A stretch of 64,000 nucleotides of DNA, from contig NZ_KB913037.1 in assembly GCF_000384295.1 (NCBI RefSeq), forward strand, positions 7,875,533 through 7,939,532, given 5' to 3'. This document shows, piece after piece, positions 36,478 to 44,174 of this stretch; the stretch's first letter is position 1; each line of letters starts with the position of its first letter. The stretch is from Amycolatopsis balhimycina FH 1894. GTDB lineage: Bacteria > Actinomycetota > Actinomycetes > Mycobacteriales > Pseudonocardiaceae. Both the position numbers and the translations under genes were made by a program. The notes below the pieces were generated by a model. It did not search any database. It was not told the DNA's origin and saw nothing but the letters and a program-made list of their open reading frames with translations.

Positions 36478-36518
36478 CCGGGCCGGGACGCGCACCCCGA
36501 CGGCGCGTCCCGGCCCGG
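36478..36518 (+). terminator. intraoperon hairpin between xylF and xylG
   Basis: Perfect 16-base arms (CCGGGCCGGGACGCGC, 36478-36493 and 36503-36518) with a 9-base loop and no T run. Such hairpins after binding-protein genes commonly stabilise or partially terminate the mRNA, giving an excess of binding protein over the transporter. Confidence 0.65.
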
Positions 36519-36543
36519 TCCCCACCCAGGAGAAAGCCCATCC

Positions 36544-37317
36544 ATGAGTGAGCCCATTCTCGAGATCAAGGGCCTGAACAAGAGCTTCGGGCCGGTCCAC
36601 GTCCTCCACGACGTGGACTTCGACGTACGTGCGGGCGAAGTGACCGCACTGGTCGGCGACAACGGTGCCGGCAAGTCGACGCTCGTCAAGTGCATCGCCG
36701 GCATCCACCCGTACGACTCGGGGACCGTGCGGTTCAACGGGCAGGACGCCCACATCCGCGGCCCGCGCGACGCCGCCGACCTCGGCATCGAGGTCGTCTA
36801 CCAGGACCTCGCGCTCGCCGACAACCTCGACATCGTCCAGAACATGTTCCTCGGCCGCGAGCGCGGCAACTCGTGGAAGCTGGACGAAGCCAGCATGGAG
36901 AAGGCTGCCCGCGAGACGCTGGCCTCCCTGTCGGTCCGGACCGTGAAGTCCGTCCGCACGCCCGTTTCCTCGCTGTCCGGTGGGCAGCGCCAGACCGTCG
37001 CCATCGCGAAGTCCGTGCTGTGGAACAGCAAGGTCGTCGTGCTGGACGAGCCGACCGCCGCTCTCGGTGTCGCGCAGACCCGGCAGGTGCTCGACTTGGT
37101 CCGCCGACTGGCCGAACAGGGCCTCGGCGTCGTGCTGATCAGCCACAACATGGCCGACGTGTTCGAGGTCGCCGACCGCATTGCCGTGCTCTACCTCGGC
37201 AGGCTCGTCACCGAGGTGCACACGAAGGACGTCACCCACGGCCAGGTCGTGGAGCTGATCACCGCGGGTCGCTCCGGTGACCTCGGCCTGGCCCGGCCCG
37301 AAGCCGTGGTCCTGTGA
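36544..37317 (+). CDS. xylG: sugar ABC transporter ATP-binding protein
   Basis: This single nucleotide-binding domain has 257 residues: Walker A GDNGAGKST, signature LSGGQRQTVAIAKS, Walker B VVVLDEPTAALG and H-loop VLISHNMADVF. It lacks the second ATPase domain found in E. coli XylG or RbsA; the short form is usual in actinobacteria and would work as a homodimer. It energises import with the permease encoded next, whose GTG start overlaps its stop codon (GTGA). Confidence 0.9.
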   Translation: MSEPILEIKGLNKSFGPVHVLHDVDFDVRAGEVTALVGDNGAGKSTLVKCIAGIHPYDSGTVRFNGQDAHIRGPRDAADLGIEVVYQDLALADNLDIVQNMFLGRERGNSWKLDEASMEKAARETLASLSVRTVKSVRTPVSSLSGGQRQTVAIAKSVLWNSKVVVLDEPTAALGVAQTRQVLDLVRRLAEQGLGVVLISHNMADVFEVADRIAVLYLGRLVTEVHTKDVTHGQVVELITAGRSGDLGLARPEAVVL

Positions 37318-38804
37318 GCGGGAAGAAAGAACCGGAAATGACTGAAACCCCTGCCAAGCACGAGGTCGACACGCCGGCCGCGGAAGCGCTCGCGCAGACC
37401 CAGAACCCCACCGCGGCGATCACCGACTTCGGGATCGACACGACATCGATGTCAACCGGCGAAGCGATCCGCGACTACTTCGCCCGCCTGCGGGCCGGTG
37501 AACTCGGCGCGCTGCCGTCGCTGTTCGGCCTGCTCGTGCTCGTCATCCTGTTCAGCGCGCTGTCGGACAACTTCTTCACCCTGGCCAACATCGCGAACGT
37601 CTTCCCGCAGGGCGCGGGCGTGATCATCATCGCGATGGGCATCGTCTTCGTGCTGCTGCTCGGCGAGATCGACCTCGCCGCCGGCGTGGCGTCCGGTACC
37701 GCCGCGTCGGTGATGGCGCTGCACTACGTCCACAATGGAAACCTGCTGGGCAACTTGGGGCCGGGCGTGTTCGTCACGTTCATCGCCGTCCTCGCCGTGG
37801 CCATGCTGCTTTCGGCCTACCAGCGGATCTGGGCCGGTGCCGGGCTTTCGCTGATCGGCGTGCTGATCGTCGCGATCGGCGTCCCCGCCAACGCCTGGCT
37901 CGAGATCCTGCTGTCCATCTGCGTCGGCACCGCGATCGGCTGCATCACCGGCTTTCTGGTGTCGAAGATCGGCATGCCGTCCTTCGTCGTGACGCTGGCG
38001 CTGTTCATCGTGTGGCAGGGCGTCCTGCTGCAGTTCATCGGTGAGGGCGGCACGATCGGCATCACCAACTCGGACATCCTGTACAAGATCGCCAACGGCA
38101 ACCTGGACATCCTGGGTAGCTGGATCTTCTTCGTCGTCGCCGCCGGCGGGTTCGCGGTGATCACACTGCTGAGCCACTTCAAGCGGCTGCAGCGCGGCCT
38201 GGTCGTCCAGCCGACGGCGTTGGTGCTGGTCAAGGTCGGCGCGCTCGTCGTGCTGTCGGCGCTGGGCACCTGGCTGCTGACGATCAACCGCTCGCCGAAC
38301 AAGGCGGTCGTCACGATCGAGGGTGTCCCGTACGTCATCCCGATCATGCTGGTGCTGCTCGTGGCCGGCACTTACGTGCTCAACCGGACCAGGTACGGCC
38401 GGTACATCTACGCGGTCGGCGGCAACAAGGAAGCCGCCCGCCGCGCCGGTATCGACGTGCCGAAGATCCGGGCGAGCGTGTTCGTCATCGGCTCCGCGGT
38501 CGCGGCCATCGGCGGCATCGTCGCCGCGTCGAAGGTCGGTTCGGTCAGCCCGCAGTCCGGTGGCCTGAACACCCTGCTGTTCGCGGTGGGTTCGGCCGTC
38601 ATCGGCGGCACCTCGCTGTTCGGCGGCAAGGGCCGGGTCTCCGACGCCGTCGTCGGTGGCCTGGTCATCGCCGTGGTCATCAACGGTCTGGGCCTGCTCA
38701 AGCAGCCGGCCGCGGTGGTCAACATCATCACCGGTCTGGTCCTGCTGCTCGCCGCCACGGTCGACGCGCTGTCCCGGCGCCGCGCGGCTGCGTCGGCGCG
38801 CTGA
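37314..38804 (+). CDS. xylH: sugar ABC transporter permease (XylH-like)
   Basis: This membrane protein of 496 residues has a 65-residue cytoplasmic start and about 12-14 hydrophobic helices. It carries RbsC/XylH-family segments LLLGEIDLAAGVASGTAAS, GMPSFVVTLALFIVWQGVLL, RYGRYIYAVGGNKEAARRAG and GGTSLFGGKGRVSDAVVGG. The length is that of the XylH branch rather than RbsC (about 320). The GTG overlaps the ATPase stop; an ATG 24 bases later could also start translation. It forms the membrane channel of the importer. Confidence 0.9.
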   Translation: MSGKKEPEMTETPAKHEVDTPAAEALAQTQNPTAAITDFGIDTTSMSTGEAIRDYFARLRAGELGALPSLFGLLVLVILFSALSDNFFTLANIANVFPQGAGVIIIAMGIVFVLLLGEIDLAAGVASGTAASVMALHYVHNGNLLGNLGPGVFVTFIAVLAVAMLLSAYQRIWAGAGLSLIGVLIVAIGVPANAWLEILLSICVGTAIGCITGFLVSKIGMPSFVVTLALFIVWQGVLLQFIGEGGTIGITNSDILYKIANGNLDILGSWIFFVVAAGGFAVITLLSHFKRLQRGLVVQPTALVLVKVGALVVLSALGTWLLTINRSPNKAVVTIEGVPYVIPIMLVLLVAGTYVLNRTRYGRYIYAVGGNKEAARRAGIDVPKIRASVFVIGSAVAAIGGIVAASKVGSVSPQSGGLNTLLFAVGSAVIGGTSLFGGKGRVSDAVVGGLVIAVVINGLGLLKQPAAVVNIITGLVLLLAATVDALSRRRAAASAR

Positions 38805-38815
38805 ACCAGCATGGG

Positions 38816-39997
38816 ATGATCAAGCCCGTGTCCAGCTCACCCGTCGCGCGACCGGACGAGGTGCGCCGGCACAACCGCACGACCCTGCTCCGCCTGCTGC
38901 ACGTCGGCGGGCCGAGCACCCGGGCGACCCTGGCCACGCAGCTGGGGCTCAACCGGAGCACGATCAAGACCCTCGTCGACGGGCTCGCCGAAGCCGGTGT
39001 CGTCGAGGAGAAGGTGCCGAGGCCGGGACGAGGGGCGGGCCGCCCCTCGCTCCTGGTCCTGCCCCAGCCGCACGCGGCGGTCGTGCTCGCGGTCGACCTG
39101 CAGGTCGAGCACGTCGCGATCGCCCTGGTCGGGCTGGGCGGCCAGATCCTGGGCCGCAACAGCTGGAACCTGCGCGGCCGGATGGGGCAGCCCGACGAGG
39201 TCATCACCCACATCATCGAGTCGACGAACATCCTGGCGAACGACCTCGGCGTGACCCCGGTGGCGGCCGGGGTGTCGGTCCCCGGTGTCGTCCGGCGGCT
39301 GGACGGGCACGTGCACGAGGCCCCGAACCTGCGCTGGACCGACGTCGCGCTCGGCGAGCGGCTCCGCGGGGTGCTGCAGATCCCGATCCTGGTCGGCAAC
39401 GACGCCGAGTTCGGCGCGGTCGCCGAGCACCTGCGCGGGGCGGCCCGCGGGGCGGCCGACGTGGTGTACGTCTCGGCCGACGTCGGGGTCGGCGGCGGCG
39501 TCATCGCCGAAGGGTCGGCGCTGCGCGGCGGCGCCGGCTACGTCGGCGAGATCGGGCACATGGTGATCCGCCCGGACGGGCGGCCCTGCTACTGCGGCAA
39601 CAGCGGCTGCTGGGAGACCGAGGTCGGCGAAGCAGCGCTCTGCCGGGCGCTCGGGCTGGCCGAGGACACTCCGCGCGGCGCGATCCTGTTCGAGCTGCGC
39701 GAACTGGGCCGGGACCCGGAGGCGGCGCTGTCGCGGCTCGCGGAGTTCGCCGAGTGGCTGACGCTGGGGCTGATCAACATCGTCAACCTGCTGGGGGCGC
39801 AGCTGGTGATCCTCGGCGACCTGCTGACGGTGCTGCCGGAGGCGGTGCTGCGGCACGTCAGCGCCGAGGTGCGCCGGCGCAGCCTGGTCAGCCGGGCGTT
39901 CGGCGGGACCCGGATCGTCAGCTCGGCGCTGGGAGCCGACGGGAAGCTGCTCGGCGCCGCGGAAGTGGCGTTCGAAGTGGTGCTGGATTCTGTCTGA
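38816..39997 (+). CDS. ROK-family transcriptional regulator
   Basis: This protein of 393 residues has an N-terminal winged helix (about 15-75; STRATLATQLGLNRSTIKTL) and a ROK sugar-kinase-like domain. DVGVGGGVIAEG and GEIGHMVIRPDG mark the fold and the zinc-binding CYCGNSGCWE motif is intact. It probably senses the sugar carried by the transporter encoded just upstream (11-base gap) and represses the operon. The 11-base palindrome at 35192-35218 is the likely target. Whether the kinase site is active cannot be judged. Confidence 0.88.
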   Translation: MIKPVSSSPVARPDEVRRHNRTTLLRLLHVGGPSTRATLATQLGLNRSTIKTLVDGLAEAGVVEEKVPRPGRGAGRPSLLVLPQPHAAVVLAVDLQVEHVAIALVGLGGQILGRNSWNLRGRMGQPDEVITHIIESTNILANDLGVTPVAAGVSVPGVVRRLDGHVHEAPNLRWTDVALGERLRGVLQIPILVGNDAEFGAVAEHLRGAARGAADVVYVSADVGVGGGVIAEGSALRGGAGYVGEIGHMVIRPDGRPCYCGNSGCWETEVGEAALCRALGLAEDTPRGAILFELRELGRDPEAALSRLAEFAEWLTLGLINIVNLLGAQLVILGDLLTVLPEAVLRHVSAEVRRRSLVSRAFGGTRIVSSALGADGKLLGAAEVAFEVVLDSV

Positions 39998-40108
39998 TTT
40001 TCTGTCTGCTTTCGTGTCCGGAATCTCGGCCTTTCGCGGCCGTACCGTGATATCTGACACGTGGAGAGCGGCGGCCTGACCGCAATAATTCTCAATCTGC
40101 AAGATGCA

Positions 40109-40146
40109 GAAAGGCGACCGGCGCCTGTGCGCACCGGCCGCCTTTC
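40109..40146. terminator. imperfect hairpin after the ROK gene
   Basis: GAAAGGCGACCGG and CCGGCCGCCTTTC form an imperfect stem around GCGCCTGTGCGCA. It lies between the convergent ROK and zinc-ribbon genes and can terminate both. Confidence 0.6.
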
Positions 40147-40157
40147 GCTCGTCTGTG

Positions 40158-40337
40158 TTACCGCTGGATGTCGGCGGACAGTTCCTTGAGCTTGGCCTCG
40201 TGCTCACGGGCGTGGTGCCCGCAGAAGAGCAGTTCGCCACCCGTGCTGAGGATGGCTCGTACCTGAGCTGCTGCTCCGCACCGGTCACAGCGGTCGGTGG
40301 CGGTCAGTTCGGGGCGGGTGAGCGTCGGCGATGTCAT
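40158..40337 (-). CDS. small zinc-ribbon protein (DUF7455-like)
   Basis: This protein of 59 residues is MTSPTLTRPELTATDRCDRC at the N-terminus, continuing with a second metal-binding cluster LLFCGHHAREHE. CxxC plus CxH(H) suggests one bound zinc. Similar short proteins are conserved across actinobacteria with unknown function. The ATG at 40337 has a strong GGAGGGAG site. A hairpin with perfect 8-base arms (40357-40364 and 40369-40376) lies in its leader. Confidence 0.78.
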   Translation of the reverse strand: MTSPTLTRPELTATDRCDRCGAAAQVRAILSTGGELLFCGHHAREHEAKLKELSADIQR

Positions 40338-40604
40338 GGGGGTCTCCCTCCGTCCCGGCACCGGTTGCCCGGTGCCATCGATCCAGCTACGCCCACTTCG
40401 GGACTGATGCCGGTGGCGGCGATCGCCTCCGGCTCCGCGGTGTTCGTGCCTCTACTGTTCCAGACGTTTCGCTGCCCGCAAGTGTTCCCGCGCCGGTGGG
40501 ACCTGAGTCACGCCGATTTACCCCGGATGTCGTAGCCGCGTCCCGCAATCCAGGAGACGAATACTCGGAGAGTTACGTTTTCCGTGGTCAGGCACCATAG
40601 GATC
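40338..40604. promoter_or_regulatory. divergent promoter region of the zinc-ribbon and EamA genes
   Basis: These 267 bases carry no gene. The perfect 8-base-arm hairpin GGCACCGG-TTGC-CCGGTGCC (40357-40376) is the only structure I see; it lies in the leader of the minus-strand gene. Confidence 0.4.
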
Positions 40605-41483
40605 GTGACATCAGTGACTTCCCCCGGGCGACTTTCCGTGGTACCCGCGCCGGTCTTGTTCGTTCTCAGCGGAATTTCGATGTACGCCGGCGCGGCGATC
40701 GCGGTCGGTCTTTTCGGGCACGCGACGCCCGCCGGGGTGGCGTGGCTGCGCTGCCTCGGCGCGGCGGTGGTGCTGCTGGCGTGGCGCCGGCCACCCCGGG
40801 CGGCCTGGCGGGGCAGGCGCCTGCTGCTGGCGATCGTCTTCGGCGTCGTGACGGCGGGCATGAACGTCCTCTTCTACGAGGCGATCGCCCGCCTGCCGCT
40901 GGGTACGGCGGTGGCGGTGGAGTTCGCGGGCCCGGTGGTCGTGGCGGCGCTGGGGTCCCGGACGCTGCGGGACGTGCTGGCGGTCCTGCTGGTGGCCGCC
41001 GGGGTGGTGGCCATCGCGGACGTCCGGCTGGCGGGCAGCTTCTGGGGAGTGGCGTTCGCCCTGGGCGCGGCGGCGGCCTGGGCGGGCTACATCCTGCTGG
41101 GCAAGCGGGTGGCGGCGGACGGCGACGGCATCGACAGCCTGGCGATCGGCTTCGCGGCGGGCACGCTCGTCCTGTCACCGCTCGCCTCGGGCACCGGCGA
41201 AGTGTGGTCTTCCCCACGCCTGTTGCTGCTGGGTATCGGCGTCGGGGTGCTGTCGACGGTGGTGCCGTACGCGCTGGACCAGGTGGTCCTGCGGCGGGTG
41301 GGCAAGGCGCGCTTCGCGGTGCTGCTGGCGTTGCTCCCGGTGACGGCGGGCGTGCTGGGCTTCCTGCTGCTCGGCCAGGTGCCGAGCCTGCCGGAGGCCC
41401 TCGGCACGCTGGCGGTGGTGGCGGGAGTGGCGGTGCGGAGCCGCGATACCCCGGCCCGGCCGGGGCCGGAGCCGCCGGGCTGA
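40605..41483 (+). CDS. EamA/RhtA-family exporter
   Basis: This protein of 292 residues has ten hydrophobic helices in two repeated EamA halves, as in the threonine/homoserine exporter RhtA. Signature segments are FYEAIARLPLGTAVAVEFAG and VVPYALDQVVLRRVGKARFA with the C-terminal half AVLLALLPVTAGVLGFLLLG. It probably exports amino acids or related metabolites. The GTG at 40605 is preferred; an in-frame GTG at 40584 exists and neither has a clear ribosome site. Confidence 0.83.
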   Translation: MTSVTSPGRLSVVPAPVLFVLSGISMYAGAAIAVGLFGHATPAGVAWLRCLGAAVVLLAWRRPPRAAWRGRRLLLAIVFGVVTAGMNVLFYEAIARLPLGTAVAVEFAGPVVVAALGSRTLRDVLAVLLVAAGVVAIADVRLAGSFWGVAFALGAAAAWAGYILLGKRVAADGDGIDSLAIGFAAGTLVLSPLASGTGEVWSSPRLLLLGIGVGVLSTVVPYALDQVVLRRVGKARFAVLLALLPVTAGVLGFLLLGQVPSLPEALGTLAVVAGVAVRSRDTPARPGPEPPG

Positions 41484-41735
41484 AGTTGTCCACAGGCGGG
41501 CCGTGATGTGGACAGGCGAGCCGCGGCAGCGCCTTTTCCGGGCTTTCCGTCGGACCCGGCCGATACGCTGGACAAGGGCACGCCCCCCAGGGAGGGCGGG
41601 GGTCGGGCAAAGTCGTTTCTGCAGGTCAGGGGCCTGATCTTTGTGGTGAGAGGCTGCGCGAGTACGCATGTCGGCGCCCAGCCTGGGAGCACCTGTCCGC
41701 TCACCGGCGTGCGTGGCAGCTGCCGCTGCCGCGGT

Positions 41736-41788
41736 GTCTTGAATGACTCATTCAGGTCTTCGGAGGTCCTGAATGAGTCATTCAAGAC
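41736..41788. repeat. perfect 21-base inverted repeat
   Basis: Arms 41736-41756 and 41768-41788 are fully complementary; the inner part reads TTGAATGACTCATTCAGG, around an 11-base loop. It lies between the exporter and the GS-like gene and may be a terminator or a mobile palindrome. The shape matches the families at 11548 and 53985 but the arm sequence differs. Confidence 0.72.
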
Positions 41789-41893
41789 CTTCGGTGAGCC
41801 GCCGATCCGCGAACCGGGGCGCGACTTTGCCGGAACCCTGCCAGGGAGGGCGGGGGTGTTTCCGCCGGTCGGATTGTGATGGCCCGCACCGCG

Positions 41894-41921
41894 CCCGCCC
41901 GGGATACTGAGCCCGGGCGGG
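41894..41921 (+). promoter_or_regulatory. leader hairpin abutting the ribosome site of the GS-like gene
   Basis: Perfect 10-base arms CCCGCCCGGG and CCCGGGCGGG (41894-41903, 41912-41921) with an 8-base loop end directly at the AGGAGG that precedes the ATG. It could be a terminator-like attenuator or hinder ribosome access. Confidence 0.5.
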
Positions 41922-41936
41922 AGGAGGCAGGTGGCC

Positions 41937-43292
41937 ATGACGAAAGCGGCGTCGGCCGCGGCGAAGGACTTCGCCGCCGCCGGAGTGGGCGGTGTCCACC
42001 TCGCCTGGGCGGACAACAACGGCATCCCGCGCTCCCGCGTCGTCCCCATCGCCGGGCTGGCCGACGCCGCCACCCGCGGGGTCGGCGCCACCTCGCTCTT
42101 CGCTGTTTTCGACAGCCACGACGCCATCACCTACGGGCACGCCGGCCTTGCGACGCCGTCCGGGGACATCCGGCTCGTGCCCGTGGTCGACCGGCTGCGC
42201 CGGCTGGCCGGGCAGCCCGCGCTCGCCTGGGCGCCGGTCCGGCAGCTCACCAAGGACGGCGAGCCGTGGCCCTACTGCCAGCGTGCGGTCCTCGAAAGGC
42301 AGGTCGCGGAGGGCGCGCGGCGCGGGCTGGAGTTCCGGGCCGGCTACGAGCTCGAGTTCGCCGTCGCACCCGCGGGCAGCGCCGACGTCGTGACGACGCC
42401 CGGGCACCCAGGCCCGGCCTACAGCCCGCACGCCCTGGTCGGCCTCGACGGCTTCGTCGCGGCCCTCCTGCACGACTTCGCCGCCAACGGCCTGCGGATC
42501 GGCCAGCTGCACGCCGAGTACGGCGTGGCCCAGGTCGAGCTGTCGCTCGCCGCCACCGATCCCGTCTCGGCCGCCGACGACCAGCTGCTCGCCCGCCAGA
42601 CCATCCACGCCGCCGCGTACGCGCACGGCCTCGCCGTCAGCTTCGCGCCACTCGTCGGGTTGGGTGCGGCCGGCAACGGCTGGCACCTGCACACCTCGGT
42701 CCGCCGCAAGGGCCGCAACCTGCTCGACGGCGCCGCGAGCACGCCCGAAGGCGACGGCGCCGGCTACCTCGCCGGGTTGCTGCGCGACCTGCCGGCGCTG
42801 ACCGCGATCACCGCGCCGAGCGTGCCCTCGACCCTTCGCCTCCGGCCGGGCTACTTCGCGGGCGCGTACGCGTTCTGGGGCGTGGAGAACCGGGAGGCGC
42901 CGTTGCGGTACGTCCCCGGCACGCCGCTGCTGGGCACCGACCACGCGAACGTCGAGCTCAAGGCGTCCGACGCCTCGGCCAACCCGTACCTCGCGCTGGC
43001 CGTGGTGCTGGCCGCCGGGATGGCCGGCATCGAGGACGCGCCCGCGTTGCCCGAGCCGATCGGCGAGGATCCGGGCGGCTGGACGGACGGGGAACGGGAG
43101 ACGCGCGGCGTGCGCCGGCTGCCGGCGGACACCGCCGAACAGGACGCCGCGCTGCTGGCGTCGCCGCGGGTCGCCGGCGTGCTCGGCGACGAACTGCTGG
43201 GCGCCTTCCGCGCCGTCCGGGCGTCGGACGCGGCGTGGGCGGCCGACCACACGGCAGACGAGATCGTCGCCGCCCACCTTTGGCGCTACTGA
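41937..43292 (+). CDS. glutamine synthetase family protein (gamma-glutamyl-amine ligase-like)
   Basis: This protein of 451 residues has a full glutamine-synthetase fold. The N-terminal beta-grasp (HLAWADNNGIPRSRVVPIAG) is followed by catalytic segments GYELEFAVAP, HAEYGVAQVELSLAATDP, GNGWHLHTSV, FWGVENREAPLRYV and VELKASDASANPYLALAVV. Metal-binding Glu and His positions are kept, while the ammonium-site and adenylylation features of GlnA are not evident, so it most resembles GlnA3/GlnA4/PuuA types that glutamylate polyamines, ethanolamine or anilines. GGAGG precedes the ATG. The DUF6885 gene follows after 99 bases and an APC permease lies beyond. Confidence 0.83.
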   Translation: MTKAASAAAKDFAAAGVGGVHLAWADNNGIPRSRVVPIAGLADAATRGVGATSLFAVFDSHDAITYGHAGLATPSGDIRLVPVVDRLRRLAGQPALAWAPVRQLTKDGEPWPYCQRAVLERQVAEGARRGLEFRAGYELEFAVAPAGSADVVTTPGHPGPAYSPHALVGLDGFVAALLHDFAANGLRIGQLHAEYGVAQVELSLAATDPVSAADDQLLARQTIHAAAYAHGLAVSFAPLVGLGAAGNGWHLHTSVRRKGRNLLDGAASTPEGDGAGYLAGLLRDLPALTAITAPSVPSTLRLRPGYFAGAYAFWGVENREAPLRYVPGTPLLGTDHANVELKASDASANPYLALAVVLAAGMAGIEDAPALPEPIGEDPGGWTDGERETRGVRRLPADTAEQDAALLASPRVAGVLGDELLGAFRAVRASDAAWAADHTADEIVAAHLWRY

Positions 43293-43391
43293 GAACCTTA
43301 TTCTGGTCAGGACGGCGCTACGGACCGCCGGCCGCCCGCTTGTGGTGACACTCGCGCCGGCCGACGGCTGAACAAGGTTCTGAGGGGACCG

Positions 43392-44174
43392 ATGTCTTCG
43401 GGGATCGACGGCGGGCAGCTCGACCTGTCCGGGGTGCGGTGGCTGCCGGGCGGGGCCCGGCTGGCCGCGGTGGCCCAGGCGGAGCTGCCCCAGAAGGACG
43501 GCCTGGCCGCGGCGTTCTGCGGGCTCGCGGCGCTGCGGGCGGCCGGGCTCGACGGGCTCGACCAGGACGCCGTCGCGGCGGCCGCGGGCACGGTCCGCGG
43601 GCCGGCCGTGCGCCCGCGGGGCGAGGCGGGCCGCCGCGACTTCCGGCTGCCGCTGCCGGTCGTCGACGACCCGGCCGCGGCCGGCACCCGGGTTTCCGGG
43701 CTCGCGCCGGCCGTCGGCTCGCTGTCGCGGGGCACCCTCACGGCGGTGCCGGTGACGGGGGAGTGGACCACCGGGTCGCTGTTCGACCTGCTCGTCGGGC
43801 TGTGGGACGTCCCGCGCGTCGCGGTGATAGCCCGGATCGACGGTGCCGAGCTCGGCGCCCACGACACCCCGGAACGCGCGCTGCTCGACTACCTCGACAC
43901 CGGGGTCCCGCCACTGTGGACGTCCCGCTGGCGCCCGCCCGGAGGTCACTTCGTGCTCCTGGCGGCCATCCGTATCGGCGCCGAGGGTACTCTTCTGTCC
44001 GTTGTGGACACTTACTCGTCGTTGGGGGACAACGGGATCCACGACCAGCCCGTGGAATGGGTGACGGCGGCGCTGGCCGGGCTCGGCGTGCTGGTGGTCG
44101 TCGACGCGGGCCAGGACGGCGTCGTCCGCGAGGCGGCCCGCGTCGCGGGGCTCACTCCGTCCTTTTGGGACTGA
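43392..44174 (+). CDS. DUF6885-like papain/C39-fold protein
   Basis: This protein of 260 residues has no signal peptide. The pattern QKDGLAAAFCGLAAL (Cys43), then PPGGHFVLLAAI (His186), then SVVDTYSSLG (Asp206) reproduces the Gln/Cys-His-Asp arrangement of C39-type papain-like enzymes. This suggests a cysteine hydrolase or transferase; the family itself (which I believe is DUF6885) has no assigned role. It stands 99 bases after the GS-like gene and its stop overlaps the convergent permease by 23 bases. Activity is inferred only from these motifs. Confidence 0.65.
   Translation: MSSGIDGGQLDLSGVRWLPGGARLAAVAQAELPQKDGLAAAFCGLAALRAAGLDGLDQDAVAAAAGTVRGPAVRPRGEAGRRDFRLPLPVVDDPAAAGTRVSGLAPAVGSLSRGTLTAVPVTGEWTTGSLFDLLVGLWDVPRVAVIARIDGAELGAHDTPERALLDYLDTGVPPLWTSRWRPPGGHFVLLAAIRIGAEGTLLSVVDTYSSLGDNGIHDQPVEWVTAALAGLGVLVVVDAGQDGVVREAARVAGLTPSFWD

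Larger units (their letters stand above)
41484..41936. other. intergenic region with two palindromes upstream of the GS-like gene
   Basis: These 453 bases contain no convincing gene. The right half carries a perfect 21-base-arm palindrome and a second hairpin that touches the ribosome site of the next gene, both described separately. Confidence 0.55.

Noticed and set aside
38811..38830. GATCAAGCCCGTG shared between 28.3 kb and the ROK start
   Set aside because: A single 13-base match, one copy within coding sequence; probably chance.
43293..43391. Inverted AGAACCTT/AAGGTTCT pair flanking the gap between the GS-like and DUF6885 genes
   Set aside because: The 8-base arms are about 80 bases apart; too weak to call a structure or operator.
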